This document shows positions 1 to 9,347 of a DNA stretch of 64,000 nt, piece after piece (within the stretch, counting starts at the first letter, position 1; every line of letters begins with the position of its first letter). Origin of the DNA: an uncultured Sphingopyxis sp. (GTDB lineage Bacteria; Pseudomonadota; Alphaproteobacteria; Sphingomonadales; Sphingomonadaceae); the NCBI RefSeq assembly GCF_900078365.1, contig NZ_LT598653.1, positions 3,224,001-3,288,000 of the forward strand, given 5' to 3'. The position numbers were made by a program, and so were the translations under genes. Under the pieces are notes generated by a model, which was not told where the DNA came from, ran no database searches, and worked only from the letters and a program-made list of their open reading frames with translations.

Positions 1-160
1 CGTTGGTCGCATACATCGGGATCGCGACCCAGTCGATCACCGGGTCGATCTTCACATGCCAGCCCCACGGCCCGAAATACATGCCGATATGATAGAGGAT
101 GAGCAGCGCGAACGCCCCGATCCTGAGCCAGTCCATGCCGAGATGGCGTTGCGTGGGCAT
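1..160 (-). CDS. acyltransferase family 3 membrane protein, N-terminal part only
   Basis: Only the first 53 residues are in the window; the gene runs leftward off the edge. The N-terminus HLGMDWLRIGAFALLILYHI has the layout of acyltransferase-3/OpgC-type membrane acyltransferases: a short cytoplasmic start, an (L/M)DxLR signature, then a first membrane helix carrying the His thought to be catalytic in this family. These proteins move acyl groups onto sugars or glucans at the inner membrane; the substrate cannot be judged from this fragment. The ATG at 160 follows a GGGAGGGAT-like stretch contributed by the neighbouring repeat. Confidence 0.7.
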   Translation of the reverse strand, partial: MPTQRHLGMDWLRIGAFALLILYHIGMYFGPWGWHVKIDPVIDWVAIPMYATN

Positions 161-175
161 GATCCCTCCCAAACC

Positions 176-336
176 CTCCCCTCCCGCCTGCGGGAGGGGC
201 AACGAGGCTTGCCAGCTTGCTGGCTAGCCGCAGTGGGGTGGGCTGGCAACGCTGCCCCACATGCCCACCCCGCTGCGACTAGGGCCTGCTGCGCAGCCCC
301 AAGTCTCGCTGCCCCTCCCGCAAGCGGGAGGGGATG
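176..336. repeat. R1 palindromic repeat, full copy
   Basis: Long imperfect inverted repeat. Each end is a CCCTCCCGC/GCGGGAGGG hairpin, and the inner arms carry GGCAACGAGGCTTG...GTGGGGTGGGC and its complement GCCCACCCCGCTGCGACTAG...AAGTCTCGCTGCC. It fills the gap between the acyltransferase and the carboxyltransferase. The same arms recur at 1906, 3960, 31018, 38440 and 62976. Confidence 0.85.
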
Positions 337-342
337 GCCGGT

Positions 343-1860
343 CTATTTCAGCACCCGCCAGGCCAATTCCGCGAACTCGCAAAGCAAGGGCCGCGTATCC
401 CGCGGATCGATAATATCCTCGACCCCATATTTCTCCGCCGTCCGGAACGGCGAGCGCACGCGGTTGAGCCGCTCGCGGATCGCCTCCAGATGCGCCGCCG
501 GATCATCCGCGGCTTCGAGCTCGCTCTTGTACGCGACCTCGACCCCGCCCTCGATCGGCAGGCTGCCCCAGTCGCCCGACGGCCAGGCGAAGCGATACTG
601 GAAACGCTCGGCGTTCGACATCGCGCTCCCCGCGATCCCGTAGGCGCGCCGCACCACGACCGAGGCGAGCGGCACCGTCGCGCGATAGATCGCGTTCATC
701 GCCTGCACGCCGTAGCGGATCGTCCCCGTGCGCTCGGCCTCGCCGCCGATCATGAAGCCCGGATTGTCGACCAGATGGACGATCGGCAACCGGAACTGGT
801 CGGCGAGCTTGACGAACCGCTCGGCCTTCTCGCTCGTCTTCGCGTCCCACGACCCGCCGAGATAGGAGGGGTCGCTCGCCAGCACCGCGACCGGCCAGCC
901 GTCGAGCCGCGCGAACGCCGTGATCGCCGCCCGCCCCCAGCGCGCGCCCATTTCGAAAACGCTGCCCTGGTCGAACACCGCCGAGCAGATGCGCCGCATC
1001 GAATAGACCTGCTTCGCCTCGCGCGGCACGATCGACAGCAAGGCTTCGTCGCGGCGGCTCACCGGATCGCTGCATTCGGTGCGAAGCGCGCGGTCGTGGA
1101 TCGACGAGGGCAGATAGGACAGGAACCGCCGCGCCGCCGCGAAGGCTTCGGTCTCGCTCGTGACCTCGTCGTCAACGACGCCGTTGCGCGTATGCACGTC
1201 GCTGCCGCCAAGCTCCTCACGATCGAGCGTGTCGCCGATCGCCGCCGCGACCGCGGGCCCCGCCGCGAACAGCTGCGACAGCCCGCGCACCATCACGCTG
1301 TAATGGCTCGCGACGACGCGCGCCGCGCCCAGCCCCGCGGTCGGCCCGAGCGCGAGCGCCACCACCGGCACAGTGTCGAGGTTGGCGATGATCTCGTGCC
1401 AGCCCGGCACGTGCGGGATATAGGTATAGCCCATATCCTCCAGCGTCTTGACCGACCCGCCGCCGCCGGTGCCGTCGATCATGCGGATCAGCGGCAGGCG
1501 ATATTCATGCGCCATCGCCTCGCATTGCACGAACTTCCTGTGCAGCGCCGCGTCGGCCGCGCCGCCGCGCACGGTGAAATCGTCGGCCGACGCGACGACC
1601 GGCCGCCCCTCGATATTTGCGCGCCCGAAGATGAAATTGCTCGCGGCGAGGTCCTCGAGTTCGCCATCGGCGCCATAGGTCCCGCGCCCCGCGATCTTGC
1701 CGATCTCGCGAAAGCTCCCCGCATCGACGATTCCCGCGAGGCGCGCCCGCGCGTCCATCTTGCCGCGGCCGTGCTGGCGCGCGACCTTTTCCGCACCGCC
1801 CATCTTCTCAGCCATCGCGCGGCGCGCGGCGAGTTCTTCAATTTCCTTTTTCCAGCTCAT
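343..1860 (-). CDS. acyl-CoA carboxylase carboxyltransferase (beta) subunit
   Basis: 505 residues, the usual length for the carboxyltransferase subunit of propionyl-, methylcrotonyl- or geranyl-CoA carboxylases, which transfers CO2 from carboxybiotin to an acyl-CoA. Two crotonase-like lobes are visible. The N lobe has RQHGRGKMDARARL at 29-42, the Gly-rich GTGGGGS at 130-136 and the GDTLDREELGGSDVHT stretch at 209-224. The C lobe has the VDNPGFMIG oxyanion segment near 370. No biotin carboxylase or biotin carrier gene lies beside it, so its partner must be elsewhere. The acyl-CoA dehydrogenase at 5094 suggests a branched-chain or terpenoid acyl-CoA route. Substrate is not assignable from sequence alone. 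Confidence 0.88.
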   Translation of the reverse strand: MSWKKEIEELAARRAMAEKMGGAEKVARQHGRGKMDARARLAGIVDAGSFREIGKIAGRGTYGADGELEDLAASNFIFGRANIEGRPVVASADDFTVRGGAADAALHRKFVQCEAMAHEYRLPLIRMIDGTGGGGSVKTLEDMGYTYIPHVPGWHEIIANLDTVPVVALALGPTAGLGAARVVASHYSVMVRGLSQLFAAGPAVAAAIGDTLDREELGGSDVHTRNGVVDDEVTSETEAFAAARRFLSYLPSSIHDRALRTECSDPVSRRDEALLSIVPREAKQVYSMRRICSAVFDQGSVFEMGARWGRAAITAFARLDGWPVAVLASDPSYLGGSWDAKTSEKAERFVKLADQFRLPIVHLVDNPGFMIGGEAERTGTIRYGVQAMNAIYRATVPLASVVVRRAYGIAGSAMSNAERFQYRFAWPSGDWGSLPIEGGVEVAYKSELEAADDPAAHLEAIRERLNRVRSPFRTAEKYGVEDIIDPRDTRPLLCEFAELAWRVLK

Positions 1861-1905
1861 GGCGCGAAAGCTAGCTTACGTTGACGGAAACGTCATTCCC
1901 CTTTT

Positions 1906-2071
1906 CTCCCCTCCCATATACGGGAGGGGCAGCGAGACTTGGGCCTGCGCAGCAGGCGCTAGTCGCAGCGGGGTGGGCATCATGCGCGAACGTCGCCTGC
2001 CCACCTCATTGCGGCCAGGCAGCAAGCTGCCAAGCCTCATTGCCCCTCCCTCTTGCGGTAGGGGAGAAAAG
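1906..2071. repeat. R1 palindromic repeat
   Basis: Second R1 copy. CCCCTCCCATATACGGGAGGGG forms the left hairpin, followed by GCAGCGAGACTTGGG and TAGTCGCAGCGGGGTGGGC. The right side is the inverted, more diverged GCCTGCCCACCTC...CATTGCCCCTCCC. It ends just before the ribosome site of the SDR gene, so it forms much of that gene's leader. Confidence 0.8.
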
Positions 2072-2083
2072 GGAGAGAGACAG

Positions 2084-2863
2084 ATGACCGACATGAACCT
2101 CGCGGGGCGCGTCGCGCTCGTTACCGGCGCCTCGCGCGGCATCGGCCGCGGCATCGCGCTGGGGCTGGCGGAGGCGGGCGCCGACGTCGCGGTGAACTAC
2201 ACCCGCGGCGAGGAAGCCGCCGCCGAAACCGTCGCCGCGATTCGGGCGCTCGGCCGCAAGGCGAAGGCCTATCAGGCGTCGGTCACCGACGAGGGTGCCT
2301 GCGCCGCGATGGTCGCGGCGGTCGAGGCCGATTTCGGCCCGATGTCGATCCTGGTCAACAACGCCGGCATCGCGAGCCGCGGTCTTGCGGTGGCCGACAC
2401 CGACCCCGCCGAAGTCGACAAGCTTTTCGCCGTCCACGCCGCCGGCCCGCACCGCCTCTCGCGCCTCGCGCTCCCGCAACTGCGCACCCACGCGCGCAGC
2501 GACATCATCGTCATTTCGAGCATCGCCACCTATGTAAACTCGCCGAACGGCGCGCCCTACACGATGGCGAAGGCGGCGGGCGAAGCCTTCGCCCTGACGC
2601 TTGCCAAGGAGGAACTCGCGAACGGCGTCCGCGTCAACATCGTCGCCCCCGCGCTCACCGTTAGCGACATGGGCGAGAAGCTTTCGCGCGCGATCACCGG
2701 CAACGCCGACATCCACCATCTCGACGCCAAAATGCCCTTCGGCCGCGTCGCCGTCCCCGCCGACGTCGCGGCGGCGGTGGTATGGTTCGTCTCGGATGCG
2801 AACCCCTATTGCTCGGGCCAGAAACTCAATATCGACGGCGCAGGACAGGCGACGTTTCGTTAA
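2084..2863 (+). CDS. SDR family NAD(P)-dependent oxidoreductase
   Basis: 259-residue classical short-chain dehydrogenase/reductase. The Rossmann motif TGASRGIG sits at residues 14-21, NNAG at 92-95, the catalytic Ser at 145/146 (VISSIA), and the YxxxK pair at Y159/K163. The C-terminal SGQKLNIDGA is typical of the FabG-like branch. The open frame runs further upstream, but ATG 2084 follows GGGAGAGAGACAG and matches the normal family N-terminus (MTDMNLAGRVALVTG). N35-Y39 after the second strand and no acidic residue there hint at NADP(H). Likely a 3-oxoacyl or alcohol reductase of unknown substrate. Confidence 0.9.
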   Translation: MTDMNLAGRVALVTGASRGIGRGIALGLAEAGADVAVNYTRGEEAAAETVAAIRALGRKAKAYQASVTDEGACAAMVAAVEADFGPMSILVNNAGIASRGLAVADTDPAEVDKLFAVHAAGPHRLSRLALPQLRTHARSDIIVISSIATYVNSPNGAPYTMAKAAGEAFALTLAKEELANGVRVNIVAPALTVSDMGEKLSRAITGNADIHHLDAKMPFGRVAVPADVAAAVVWFVSDANPYCSGQKLNIDGAGQATFR

Positions 2864-2867
2864 CGTC

Positions 2868-3041
2868 CCTCTCCCCTTGGGGGAGAGGGATGCGAAAGCT
2901 TGGCGGCTTGCCGCCTAGCTGGAGCTGGGTGAGGGTCGGCCGGCCTCGCCGACGCAACCGGCCGCCCTCATCCAACTCCGCCTAGCCGCTCCGCGGCAAG
3001 GCTTCATATCCTTCTCCCCCAAGGGGAGAAGGAAAGCTACA
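2868..3041. repeat. R1-like palindromic repeat, variant
   Basis: CTCTCCCCTTGGGGGAGAGGG at the left and CTTCTCCCCCAAGGGGAGAAGG at the right flank inner arms GAGCTGGGTGAGGG / CCCTCATCCAACTC. The architecture is that of R1 but the arm sequence is different; the element at 40154 has related arms. It occupies the whole gap between the SDR and transporter genes. Confidence 0.7.
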
Positions 3042-3051
3042 GCCCCTTCCC

Positions 3052-3951
3052 ATGCGCCCCGATTCGCCCTCGCCCGCCATCCCCTTTCTGATCGCCTGCG
3101 CGGGGATCGCGACCTATTCGGCGATGGACGTGCTGATGAAGGGGCTATCGATCGACATCGGCGCCTATAATGCCGTGCTCTGGCGCACCGGCGCCGGCAC
3201 GTTCCTCGCGGGTGCGTTCTATCTTGCGAGCCGCCCCAAATGGCCCGGCCGGGCGACGTTGCGAATCCACGCCTGGCGCTCGCTCTTCGTCGCGGGCATG
3301 GCGCTATGCTTCTTCTGGGCGCTCGCGCGGCTGCCGATTGCCGAAGCGATCGCGCTCGCTTTCGTCGCGCCGCTGATGGCGCTCTATATGGCGGCGATCT
3401 TTTTGGGCGAGAAGATCGGCCCGCGCTCGATCGCGGCATCGCTGCTCGGGCTGGCCGGGGTGGTCGTCATCGTCGCGGGCAAGCTCGGCGGCGATTATGA
3501 TGAGGAGGCGCTGTGGGCGGTCGGCGCGGTGTTCCTGTCCGCGACCTTCTACGCCTATAACCTCATCCTCGCGCGGCGGCAGGCGAAGATGGCCGAGCCG
3601 ATGGAGATCGCCTTCTTCCAGAATTTCTTCGTCGCCGCGATCCTCGCGCTCGGCGCGCCATGGTTCCTCGCGGTGCCCGCCGCCACGCAGGCCCCGAACA
3701 TCATGGGCGCCGCCCTCCTCGCGACCACCTCGCTGCTCCTTCTGAGCTGGGCCTATGCCCGCGCCGAGACGCAGATTCTCGCAACGACCGAATATACCGG
3801 CTTCCTCTGGGCAATGCTCTTCGGCTGGTATTTCTACGGCGAACCGGTGACGCTCCCGACGCTCGCCGGCGCGCTGCTGATCGTCGCCGCCTGCCTGATC
3901 GTCGCGCGCAAGGTGCCGCACGAGGACCCCATCGAACCGGCGGCGGCATGA
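3052..3951 (+). CDS. DMT/EamA family transporter
   Basis: 299 residues with about ten hydrophobic helices arranged as two EamA halves, roughly residues 10-140 and 155-285. This is the drug/metabolite transporter fold, a cytoplasmic-membrane exporter of small metabolites. The end of the first half, PIAEAIALAFVAPLMALYMAAIFLGEKIG, and the matching ATTEYTGFLWAMLFGWYFYGEPV of the second half are the conserved helix-4 segments. The ribosome site at ATG 3052 is weak because a repeat abuts it. Substrate unknown. Confidence 0.85.
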   Translation: MRPDSPSPAIPFLIACAGIATYSAMDVLMKGLSIDIGAYNAVLWRTGAGTFLAGAFYLASRPKWPGRATLRIHAWRSLFVAGMALCFFWALARLPIAEAIALAFVAPLMALYMAAIFLGEKIGPRSIAASLLGLAGVVVIVAGKLGGDYDEEALWAVGAVFLSATFYAYNLILARRQAKMAEPMEIAFFQNFFVAAILALGAPWFLAVPAATQAPNIMGAALLATTSLLLLSWAYARAETQILATTEYTGFLWAMLFGWYFYGEPVTLPTLAGALLIVAACLIVARKVPHEDPIEPAAA

Positions 3952-3959
3952 CTTGTTTA

Positions 3960-4090
3960 TCCCCTCCCGCCTGCGGGAGGGGCAGCGAGACTTGCGAGTC
4001 CTGAGCTTGTCGAAGGGCCGCTAGTCGCAGCGGGGTGGGCATTGCGACGGCGCTGCCCACCCCCAACCCCTCCCGCAAGCGGGAGGGGAG
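3960..4090. repeat. R1 palindromic repeat
   Basis: CCCCTCCCGCCTGCGGGAGGGG, then GCAGCGAGACTTGCGAG...TAGTCGCAGCGGGGTGGGC, then GCCCACCCCCAACCCCTCCCGCAAGCGGGAGGGG. It lies between two convergent genes and may act as their shared transcription end. Confidence 0.8.
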
Positions 4091-4094
4091 CAGG

Positions 4095-5042
4095 TCACAC
4101 CGCCGCGCGCGCCAGCCGGTCGTTGATCGCCGCGCCCAACCCCTCGCCCGGGATCATCGCAACCGCGATCTTCGCCTTCGCACTCGCCGCCCCCGCATGC
4201 AGCGCGTCGAACAGCCGCGCCGCCGCCTCGGTCAGATCGCCCGTCGCGCTCAGATCATAATCGCCGGCGACAGCGCCGAACCCGATGCCATATTCGTCGT
4301 CGGCAAAACCCGCCGCCCCCAGCCGCACCGGCTTGCCCGGCGCATAATGGCTCGCCAGCATCCCCGGCGCGACGACCTCCGATCCCTTCACCCCGGCGGC
4401 CGGCAGCCCGGCAGCCTCCGCCAGCATATCCGCCGTCACCGGTCCCGGCCGCAATATCTCGACCGCGCCATCGCGCACCCGCGCGATCGTCGATTCGACG
4501 CCCGCCGTCGTCGGCCCGTCGTCGATTACCAGCGCGATCCGCCCGCCCAGGCTCGCCAGCACATGCTCCGCCTTCGTCGGGCTCACCCGCCCGCTCGCAT
4601 TGGCGCTCGGCGCCGCGAGCGGCGCGCCGCTCTCCGCCAGCAGCGCCTGCATCGCGCGGTGCCCCGGCACCCTCAGCGCAATCGTATCGAGCCCCGCCGT
4701 CGCGATGCTCGCGACCGGGCATCCCGGCGTGCGCGGCACGACCAGCGTCAGCGGGCCCGGCCAGAAGCGCGTCGCGAGCGCGCGCTCGGCCGCCCCGAAC
4801 GCGCCCAGCGTCTCGGCGACGCCAAGCGTCGGCACATGCACGATCAGCGGGTTGAAATCGGGCCGCCCCTTCGCGGCATAGATGCGCGCCACCGCCTCGG
4901 CGTTCCGCGCATCGGCGGCAAGACCATAGACCGTCTCGGTCGGCACCGCGACCGGCTGCCCGCCCGCGATCAGCGCCGCCGCCTCGGCGATAGAAGCGCT
5001 ATCGAAGGCGCGAACAAGTGTATGCTTTGAGGCATGGGCCAT
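4095..5042 (-). CDS. L-threonylcarbamoyladenylate synthase, Sua5/YwlC type
   Basis: 315 residues, the long Sua5 form (YrdC catalytic domain about 15-200 plus a C-terminal Sua5 domain) rather than the short TsaC. It makes threonylcarbamoyl-AMP from Thr, bicarbonate and ATP for the t6A37 modification of ANN-decoding tRNAs in the cytoplasm. Visible signatures are TETVYGLA at 35-42 and KGRPDFNPLIVHV at 58-70, which line the nucleotide and threonine pocket, and SANASGRVSPT near the middle. It is divergent from the acyl-CoA dehydrogenase gene with only 51 bases between the starts, so the promoters must overlap. Confidence 0.93.
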   Translation of the reverse strand: MAHASKHTLVRAFDSASIAEAAALIAGGQPVAVPTETVYGLAADARNAEAVARIYAAKGRPDFNPLIVHVPTLGVAETLGAFGAAERALATRFWPGPLTLVVPRTPGCPVASIATAGLDTIALRVPGHRAMQALLAESGAPLAAPSANASGRVSPTKAEHVLASLGGRIALVIDDGPTTAGVESTIARVRDGAVEILRPGPVTADMLAEAAGLPAAGVKGSEVVAPGMLASHYAPGKPVRLGAAGFADDEYGIGFGAVAGDYDLSATGDLTEAAARLFDALHAGAASAKAKIAVAMIPGEGLGAAINDRLARAAV

Positions 5043-5093
5043 GCCGCGCTATAGCGCCCGCGCAACGATATTCACCAGCAAAGTGCCGAGCCC

Positions 5094-6836
5094 ATGACCT
5101 ATACGCCGCCCACCACCGAACAGCTCTTCGTTCTCAACCATATCGCGCGCATCGACGCGATGGCGCAGCATGAGCGTTTCGCCGCCGCGACCCCCGACAT
5201 GGTCGAGGCGATCGTCACCGGCATCGGCGAATTCGCCGCCGACGTCTATGCGCCCTTGAACCGCGTCGGCGATACGCAAAACCCCAAGTGGGACAACGGT
5301 AAGGTCACCATGCCCCCGGGCTTCAAGGAGGCGTACAAACAGTTCGTCGAGGCGGGCTGGGGCAGCATCGACGGCCCCGGCGAATATGGCGGGCAGGACC
5401 TGCCCTTCACCCTCGCGACCGTGGTGATCGAGGCGCTCGGCAGCGCGAACATGGGCTTTTCGCTGTGCAGCATCCTCACCCCCGGCGCGATCCACGCGCT
5501 GATGGCCTATGGCACCGAGGAACAGCGGCAGACCTGGCTTCCCAAGCTGGTCACCGGCGAGTGGAACGGCACGATGAACCTGACCGAGCCCGCCGCGGGC
5601 AGCGACGTCGGCGCGCTGCGCTCGACCGCCGAAAAGATCACCGAGGGCCGGAACGCCGGCCTCTATAAAATCCGCGGCCAGAAGATCTTCATCACCTTCG
5701 GCGAGCACGACCTCACCGACAATATCGTCCACCTCGTTCTCGCACGCACCCCCGGCGCGCCCGAGGGAACGCGCGGCATCTCGCTTTTCCTCGTCCCCAA
5801 ATATCGCCTCGACGACGCGGGCAATCCGACGATTTCGAACGGCGTCCATTGCGCCTCGATCGAGCACAAGCTCGGCATCCATGGCTCGCCGACCGCGGTG
5901 ATGGTCTATGGCGAGGACGAGGACTGCCTCGGCGAGATCGTCGGCGACGAAATGGGCGGCATGCGCGCGATGTTCGTGATGATGAACAATGCCCGCCTGA
6001 TGATCGGCTGCCAGGGCATCCAGATCGGCGAGCGCGCGACGCAGCAGGCGCAGGCCTTCGCCGCCGAACGCGTCCAGTCGGCGCTCGCGGGCTCGCCCGA
6101 CCGCACTCCGGTGACAATCGACCAGCACCCCGACGTCCGCCGCATGCTATGGCGAATGCGCGCGCAGACCGAGGCCGCGCGCGCGCTCACTTACTATGCC
6201 GCGGCGCAGATCGACTTCGGCAAATTGGGCGACGAGGCGGCCGCGATGCGCGCGGACATCCTCATCCCGCTCGTCAAGGCGCACGCGACCGACATCGGCT
6301 GCGAAGTCGCCAGCCTCGGCGTGCAGGTCCATGGCGGCATGGGCTTCATCGAGGAAACCGGCGCCGCGCAGCATTATCGCGACGCGCGCATCGCCCCGAT
6401 CTATGAAGGCACCAACGGCATCCAGGCGGCCGATCTGGTGGGCCGCAAGCTCGGCATGGCGGGCGGCGACCTCGTCCGCGGCCTCATCGACGATGTTGCG
6501 GCCGGCGCCGCCGATTTCCCCGAATTGCAGCAGCTCGTCGATGCGTGCCGCGCGGTCACCGACTGGATGGTCAATGCTCCGACCGCAGACCGCCTCGCGG
6601 GCAGCTACCCCTATCTCACCATGCTCGCGACCGCGACCTGCGGCTGGCTGATGGCGATCCAGCACAAGGCCGCGCGCGCCGCGCTCGACGAGGGCGAAGG
6701 CGACCGCGCCTTCCTCGAAGCCAAGATCGCCTCGACGCGTTTCTACCTTCAGCAGATCGTTCCAGTGGCAACGGGGCTGGCGGCATCGGCGCTCGCCGGC
6801 GACGCGGCGCTCGAACCGCTGCCCGCGATGGGCTGA
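5094..6836 (+). CDS. acyl-CoA dehydrogenase with extended C-terminus
   Basis: 580 residues, longer than the 380-residue standard form, matching the family that carries an extra C-terminal domain (about residues 460-580). FAD enzyme introducing a trans-2 double bond into acyl-CoA during beta-oxidation. The catalytic base is E438 in the YEGTNGIQ motif. MNLTEPAAGSDVGALR and the GGMGF segment are further family marks. The N-terminus MTYTPPTTEQLFVLNHI is typical for this branch, supporting the start. Probably works with the carboxyltransferase and SDR genes upstream, though not in one transcript with them. Confidence 0.92.
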   Translation: MTYTPPTTEQLFVLNHIARIDAMAQHERFAAATPDMVEAIVTGIGEFAADVYAPLNRVGDTQNPKWDNGKVTMPPGFKEAYKQFVEAGWGSIDGPGEYGGQDLPFTLATVVIEALGSANMGFSLCSILTPGAIHALMAYGTEEQRQTWLPKLVTGEWNGTMNLTEPAAGSDVGALRSTAEKITEGRNAGLYKIRGQKIFITFGEHDLTDNIVHLVLARTPGAPEGTRGISLFLVPKYRLDDAGNPTISNGVHCASIEHKLGIHGSPTAVMVYGEDEDCLGEIVGDEMGGMRAMFVMMNNARLMIGCQGIQIGERATQQAQAFAAERVQSALAGSPDRTPVTIDQHPDVRRMLWRMRAQTEAARALTYYAAAQIDFGKLGDEAAAMRADILIPLVKAHATDIGCEVASLGVQVHGGMGFIEETGAAQHYRDARIAPIYEGTNGIQAADLVGRKLGMAGGDLVRGLIDDVAAGAADFPELQQLVDACRAVTDWMVNAPTADRLAGSYPYLTMLATATCGWLMAIQHKAARAALDEGEGDRAFLEAKIASTRFYLQQIVPVATGLAASALAGDAALEPLPAMG

Positions 6837-6950
6837 ATCATAGGAAATCCTGTGCTTTCCCTCTTCCCGGGCCGCGCAGGATTTCATTCATAATTAACGC
6901 GATGATAACCATCTGGGACTAGACGCGACCGGCAATTGCTGGAGACGTGC

Positions 6951-9239
6951 GTGCCCTTCCCGGTCAAAAGTCTGATCATCAGCTGGCGGACGATCGCACT
7001 GTCGCTACTGCTCAGCGTGGTCGTGGGGCTGGCTGCGGTCAGCGAGCCGATCGATCGCGTCATCGAGGCTGCGATTGGCCGCGTTGCGTGGCGACCGGTC
7101 TCGGATGACATCGTCGTGGTGGCCCTCGACGACCGGACGCTCGACGAAGTCGCCGGTCGCGATTTTTCGATGACCCGGCATGCGCAGGTGGTCGATGCGA
7201 TCGACCGGGCCGGCGCCAAACGCCTGTTTATCGACTTTACTTATGACCGGCGCGAAAGGGATCCCGATTTTCGGTTGCTGACCGCGGCGGTGAGGAAAAT
7301 GGGCGACCGCGCCATCCTCGCGGTCGCGGCGAAATCGGCACGCAGCGGGGATTCCGAATTGGCGCGCTTCCCCAGCCCCGCCTTCGGTACCGCCGTCCAG
7401 ATCGCGTGCATCGGCTGGGAATATGAACTCTGGCAGGTCTGGCGGATACCGATCACGCTGGACGTCGACGGTCGGGCCATTCCAAGCTTCTCGTCGTTGC
7501 TCGCGAACCGGCGATCGAACGACGCCGGAGTTTATGCTCTCGATTATTCCTACAAGACGAGTTCGATCACCGAATATAGCGCAAGCGACGTCCTGTCGGG
7601 CAAGGTCGCGCGCGAACTGGCCGGCCGCGACGTAATCTTCGCACCGACTGCAGCGGAGTTTCAGGACAATCATTATCTTCCCGGGCACGACCGCGTGCCG
7701 GGCGCTTATGTGCATGTGATCGGTGCTGAAACGCTGAAACGCGGCATGCCCGTCGACATCGGCTGGTTTCCTCATCTCGCCATCACGGCGGTCTTCCTGC
7801 TTGCCGCAGCCGCCTTTCGCCGCGCACGCTGGTTCAACATCATCGCCGCGGCGCTCGCCATCGTGCTGATCGTCAGCAAAATCTATCTGATGACGATGCT
7901 GGTCAGCAGTTCGATCGGGGCCGCCCTGTTTCTTGCCGCCGTGATCGGCGCGAACGTCTCGCGTACCAGTCGCCGCCGCTTGGCACAGCGCGAAAATCCC
8001 CTATCGGGCCTCCCCAATTTCGAAGCCTTGCGCTCGCAACCCTCGTTCGGCAGCGCCACCGTCATCGCGGCCAAGGTCGTCAATTTCGAAGATCTTGCCG
8101 CCTTCATCCCGGGGGACGGCATCGGCAAGCTCGTCGAACAGGTCACCCGCCGCCTCCAGCTCGCCTCGCAGGGCACCGCGCTCCACCACGATCTCGACGG
8201 CACCTTCGCCTGGCTCGTCCCCTATTATCAGCACAGCCAGATTGAGGGGCAGCTCGCGGGCCTCGCCGCGCTGTTCAACGCGCCGCTGACGATCGGCGAG
8301 CTGCGCGTCGACGTCGCGATCGCCTTCGGGGTCAACGACGAGTTCGAAGGCTCGAACGCACAGCGCCTCGCGGCCGCGCTCGTCGCTGCCGAACGCGCGA
8401 TCCGCACCCGCGCGCTGTGGACCAAATATACCTCGCGCCAGAAGGAAGACGCCGGCTGGCAACTCTCCTTCCACTCCCAACTCGAAGACGCGCTCACCGG
8501 CGGCGACATCTGGGTCGCCTTCCAGCCGCAATATGAAATCGCGACGAAGAGGCTCGTCGGGGTCGAAGCACTCGCGCGCTGGACGCACCCGACACGCGGG
8601 CCGATCCCCCCCGACGAGTTCATCGTCCAGGCCGAAAAGAGCCAGGACATCTATCGCCTCACCCTGTTCGTGATGGATCAGGCGATCCGCTCGGCGGCGC
8701 AGTTCCACGAGCGCGGCTTGCGCATCAACATGTCGGTCAACCTGTCCGCCAGCCTGCTCGACCACAGCGACCTCGTCGGCACGATCCGCGTGATGCTGAC
8801 CGCGCATCATCTGCCGCCCGAGGTTTTGACGATCGAGATCACCGAAACCGCGCAGATCGAAAACAGCCGCCAGGCGCGCCAGACGCTCGCCCAGCTGCGC
8901 CGGACAGGTATTCGTCTGTCGATCGACGATTATGGCACCGGCCAGTCGAACCTCGAATATCTGACCGAGATCGAGGCCGACGAGATCAAGATCGACAAGC
9001 GATTCGTGATGACGATGCGCGATTCGCAGCGGAACCTCGAAGTGGTCAAATCGACGATCGATCTCGCACACCGCCTCGGCGCCGTCGCGGTCGCCGAAGG
9101 CATTGAGGACGCCGAAACCATGGCGCTGCTCGCGGGCCTCGGCTGCGATGTCGGTCAAGGCTATCACCTTGGAAAACCCCAATTGTTTTCCGAACTCGCC
9201 GCGACTCTCTCCGCCTCCCCGCAGAACCGCACCGCATAA
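6951..9239 (+). CDS. CHASE2 - degenerate GGDEF - EAL cyclic-di-GMP phosphodiesterase
   Basis: 762 residues from GTG 6951, chosen because GGAGA at 6941 stands six bases before it; a TTG at 6936 is in frame but lacks a site. One N-terminal membrane helix, a periplasmic CHASE2 sensor (about 30-255), three helices (about 260-335), a GGDEF-like domain and a C-terminal EAL domain. The EAL part looks active: E539-A-L, NMSVNLSA, EITETA, SIDDYGTG, DEIKIDK and AEGIED are all present. The GGDEF part is worn out: GGDEF is replaced by GTFAWLV, so it should not make c-di-GMP but could bind GTP. Membrane c-di-GMP hydrolase responding to an external signal. Confidence 0.92.
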   Translation: MPFPVKSLIISWRTIALSLLLSVVVGLAAVSEPIDRVIEAAIGRVAWRPVSDDIVVVALDDRTLDEVAGRDFSMTRHAQVVDAIDRAGAKRLFIDFTYDRRERDPDFRLLTAAVRKMGDRAILAVAAKSARSGDSELARFPSPAFGTAVQIACIGWEYELWQVWRIPITLDVDGRAIPSFSSLLANRRSNDAGVYALDYSYKTSSITEYSASDVLSGKVARELAGRDVIFAPTAAEFQDNHYLPGHDRVPGAYVHVIGAETLKRGMPVDIGWFPHLAITAVFLLAAAAFRRARWFNIIAAALAIVLIVSKIYLMTMLVSSSIGAALFLAAVIGANVSRTSRRRLAQRENPLSGLPNFEALRSQPSFGSATVIAAKVVNFEDLAAFIPGDGIGKLVEQVTRRLQLASQGTALHHDLDGTFAWLVPYYQHSQIEGQLAGLAALFNAPLTIGELRVDVAIAFGVNDEFEGSNAQRLAAALVAAERAIRTRALWTKYTSRQKEDAGWQLSFHSQLEDALTGGDIWVAFQPQYEIATKRLVGVEALARWTHPTRGPIPPDEFIVQAEKSQDIYRLTLFVMDQAIRSAAQFHERGLRINMSVNLSASLLDHSDLVGTIRVMLTAHHLPPEVLTIEITETAQIENSRQARQTLAQLRRTGIRLSIDDYGTGQSNLEYLTEIEADEIKIDKRFVMTMRDSQRNLEVVKSTIDLAHRLGAVAVAEGIEDAETMALLAGLGCDVGQGYHLGKPQLFSELAATLSASPQNRTA

Positions 9240-9279
9240 CTGCCAGATTGGCAGTAATGCTTATAGTTAAGACTCGATT

Positions 9280-9298
9280 TACCTTACTAATTAAGGTA
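9280..9298. promoter_or_regulatory. perfect 7-bp inverted repeat upstream of the 20-aa mini-gene
   Basis: TACCTTA - ctaat - TAAGGTA, a perfect dyad in an AT-rich stretch (9250-9300) unlike the surrounding GC-rich sequence. It lies 50 bases before the mini-gene ATG, in the expected promoter zone. Could be an operator; the cognate factor is unknown. Confidence 0.4.
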
Positions 9299-9347
9299 TA
9301 CGCTCCGTTAACTGTTCCGCATGGGCAGTGCCAACAGGAGATCTGAA

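Noticed and set aside
176..4090. CRISPR-like or phage att character of the repeated GGGAGGGG elements
   Set aside because: Spacing is irregular, copies are inverted pairs around single centres, no cas or integrase genes and no uniform spacers.
9267..9282. CtrA binding site TTAA-n7-TTTAC before the mini-gene
   Set aside because: One mismatch to TTAA-n7-TTAAC in an AT-rich stretch; not significant without a genome-wide model. A similar TTAA...CTAAC at 21356 before the sciP locus has wrong spacing.
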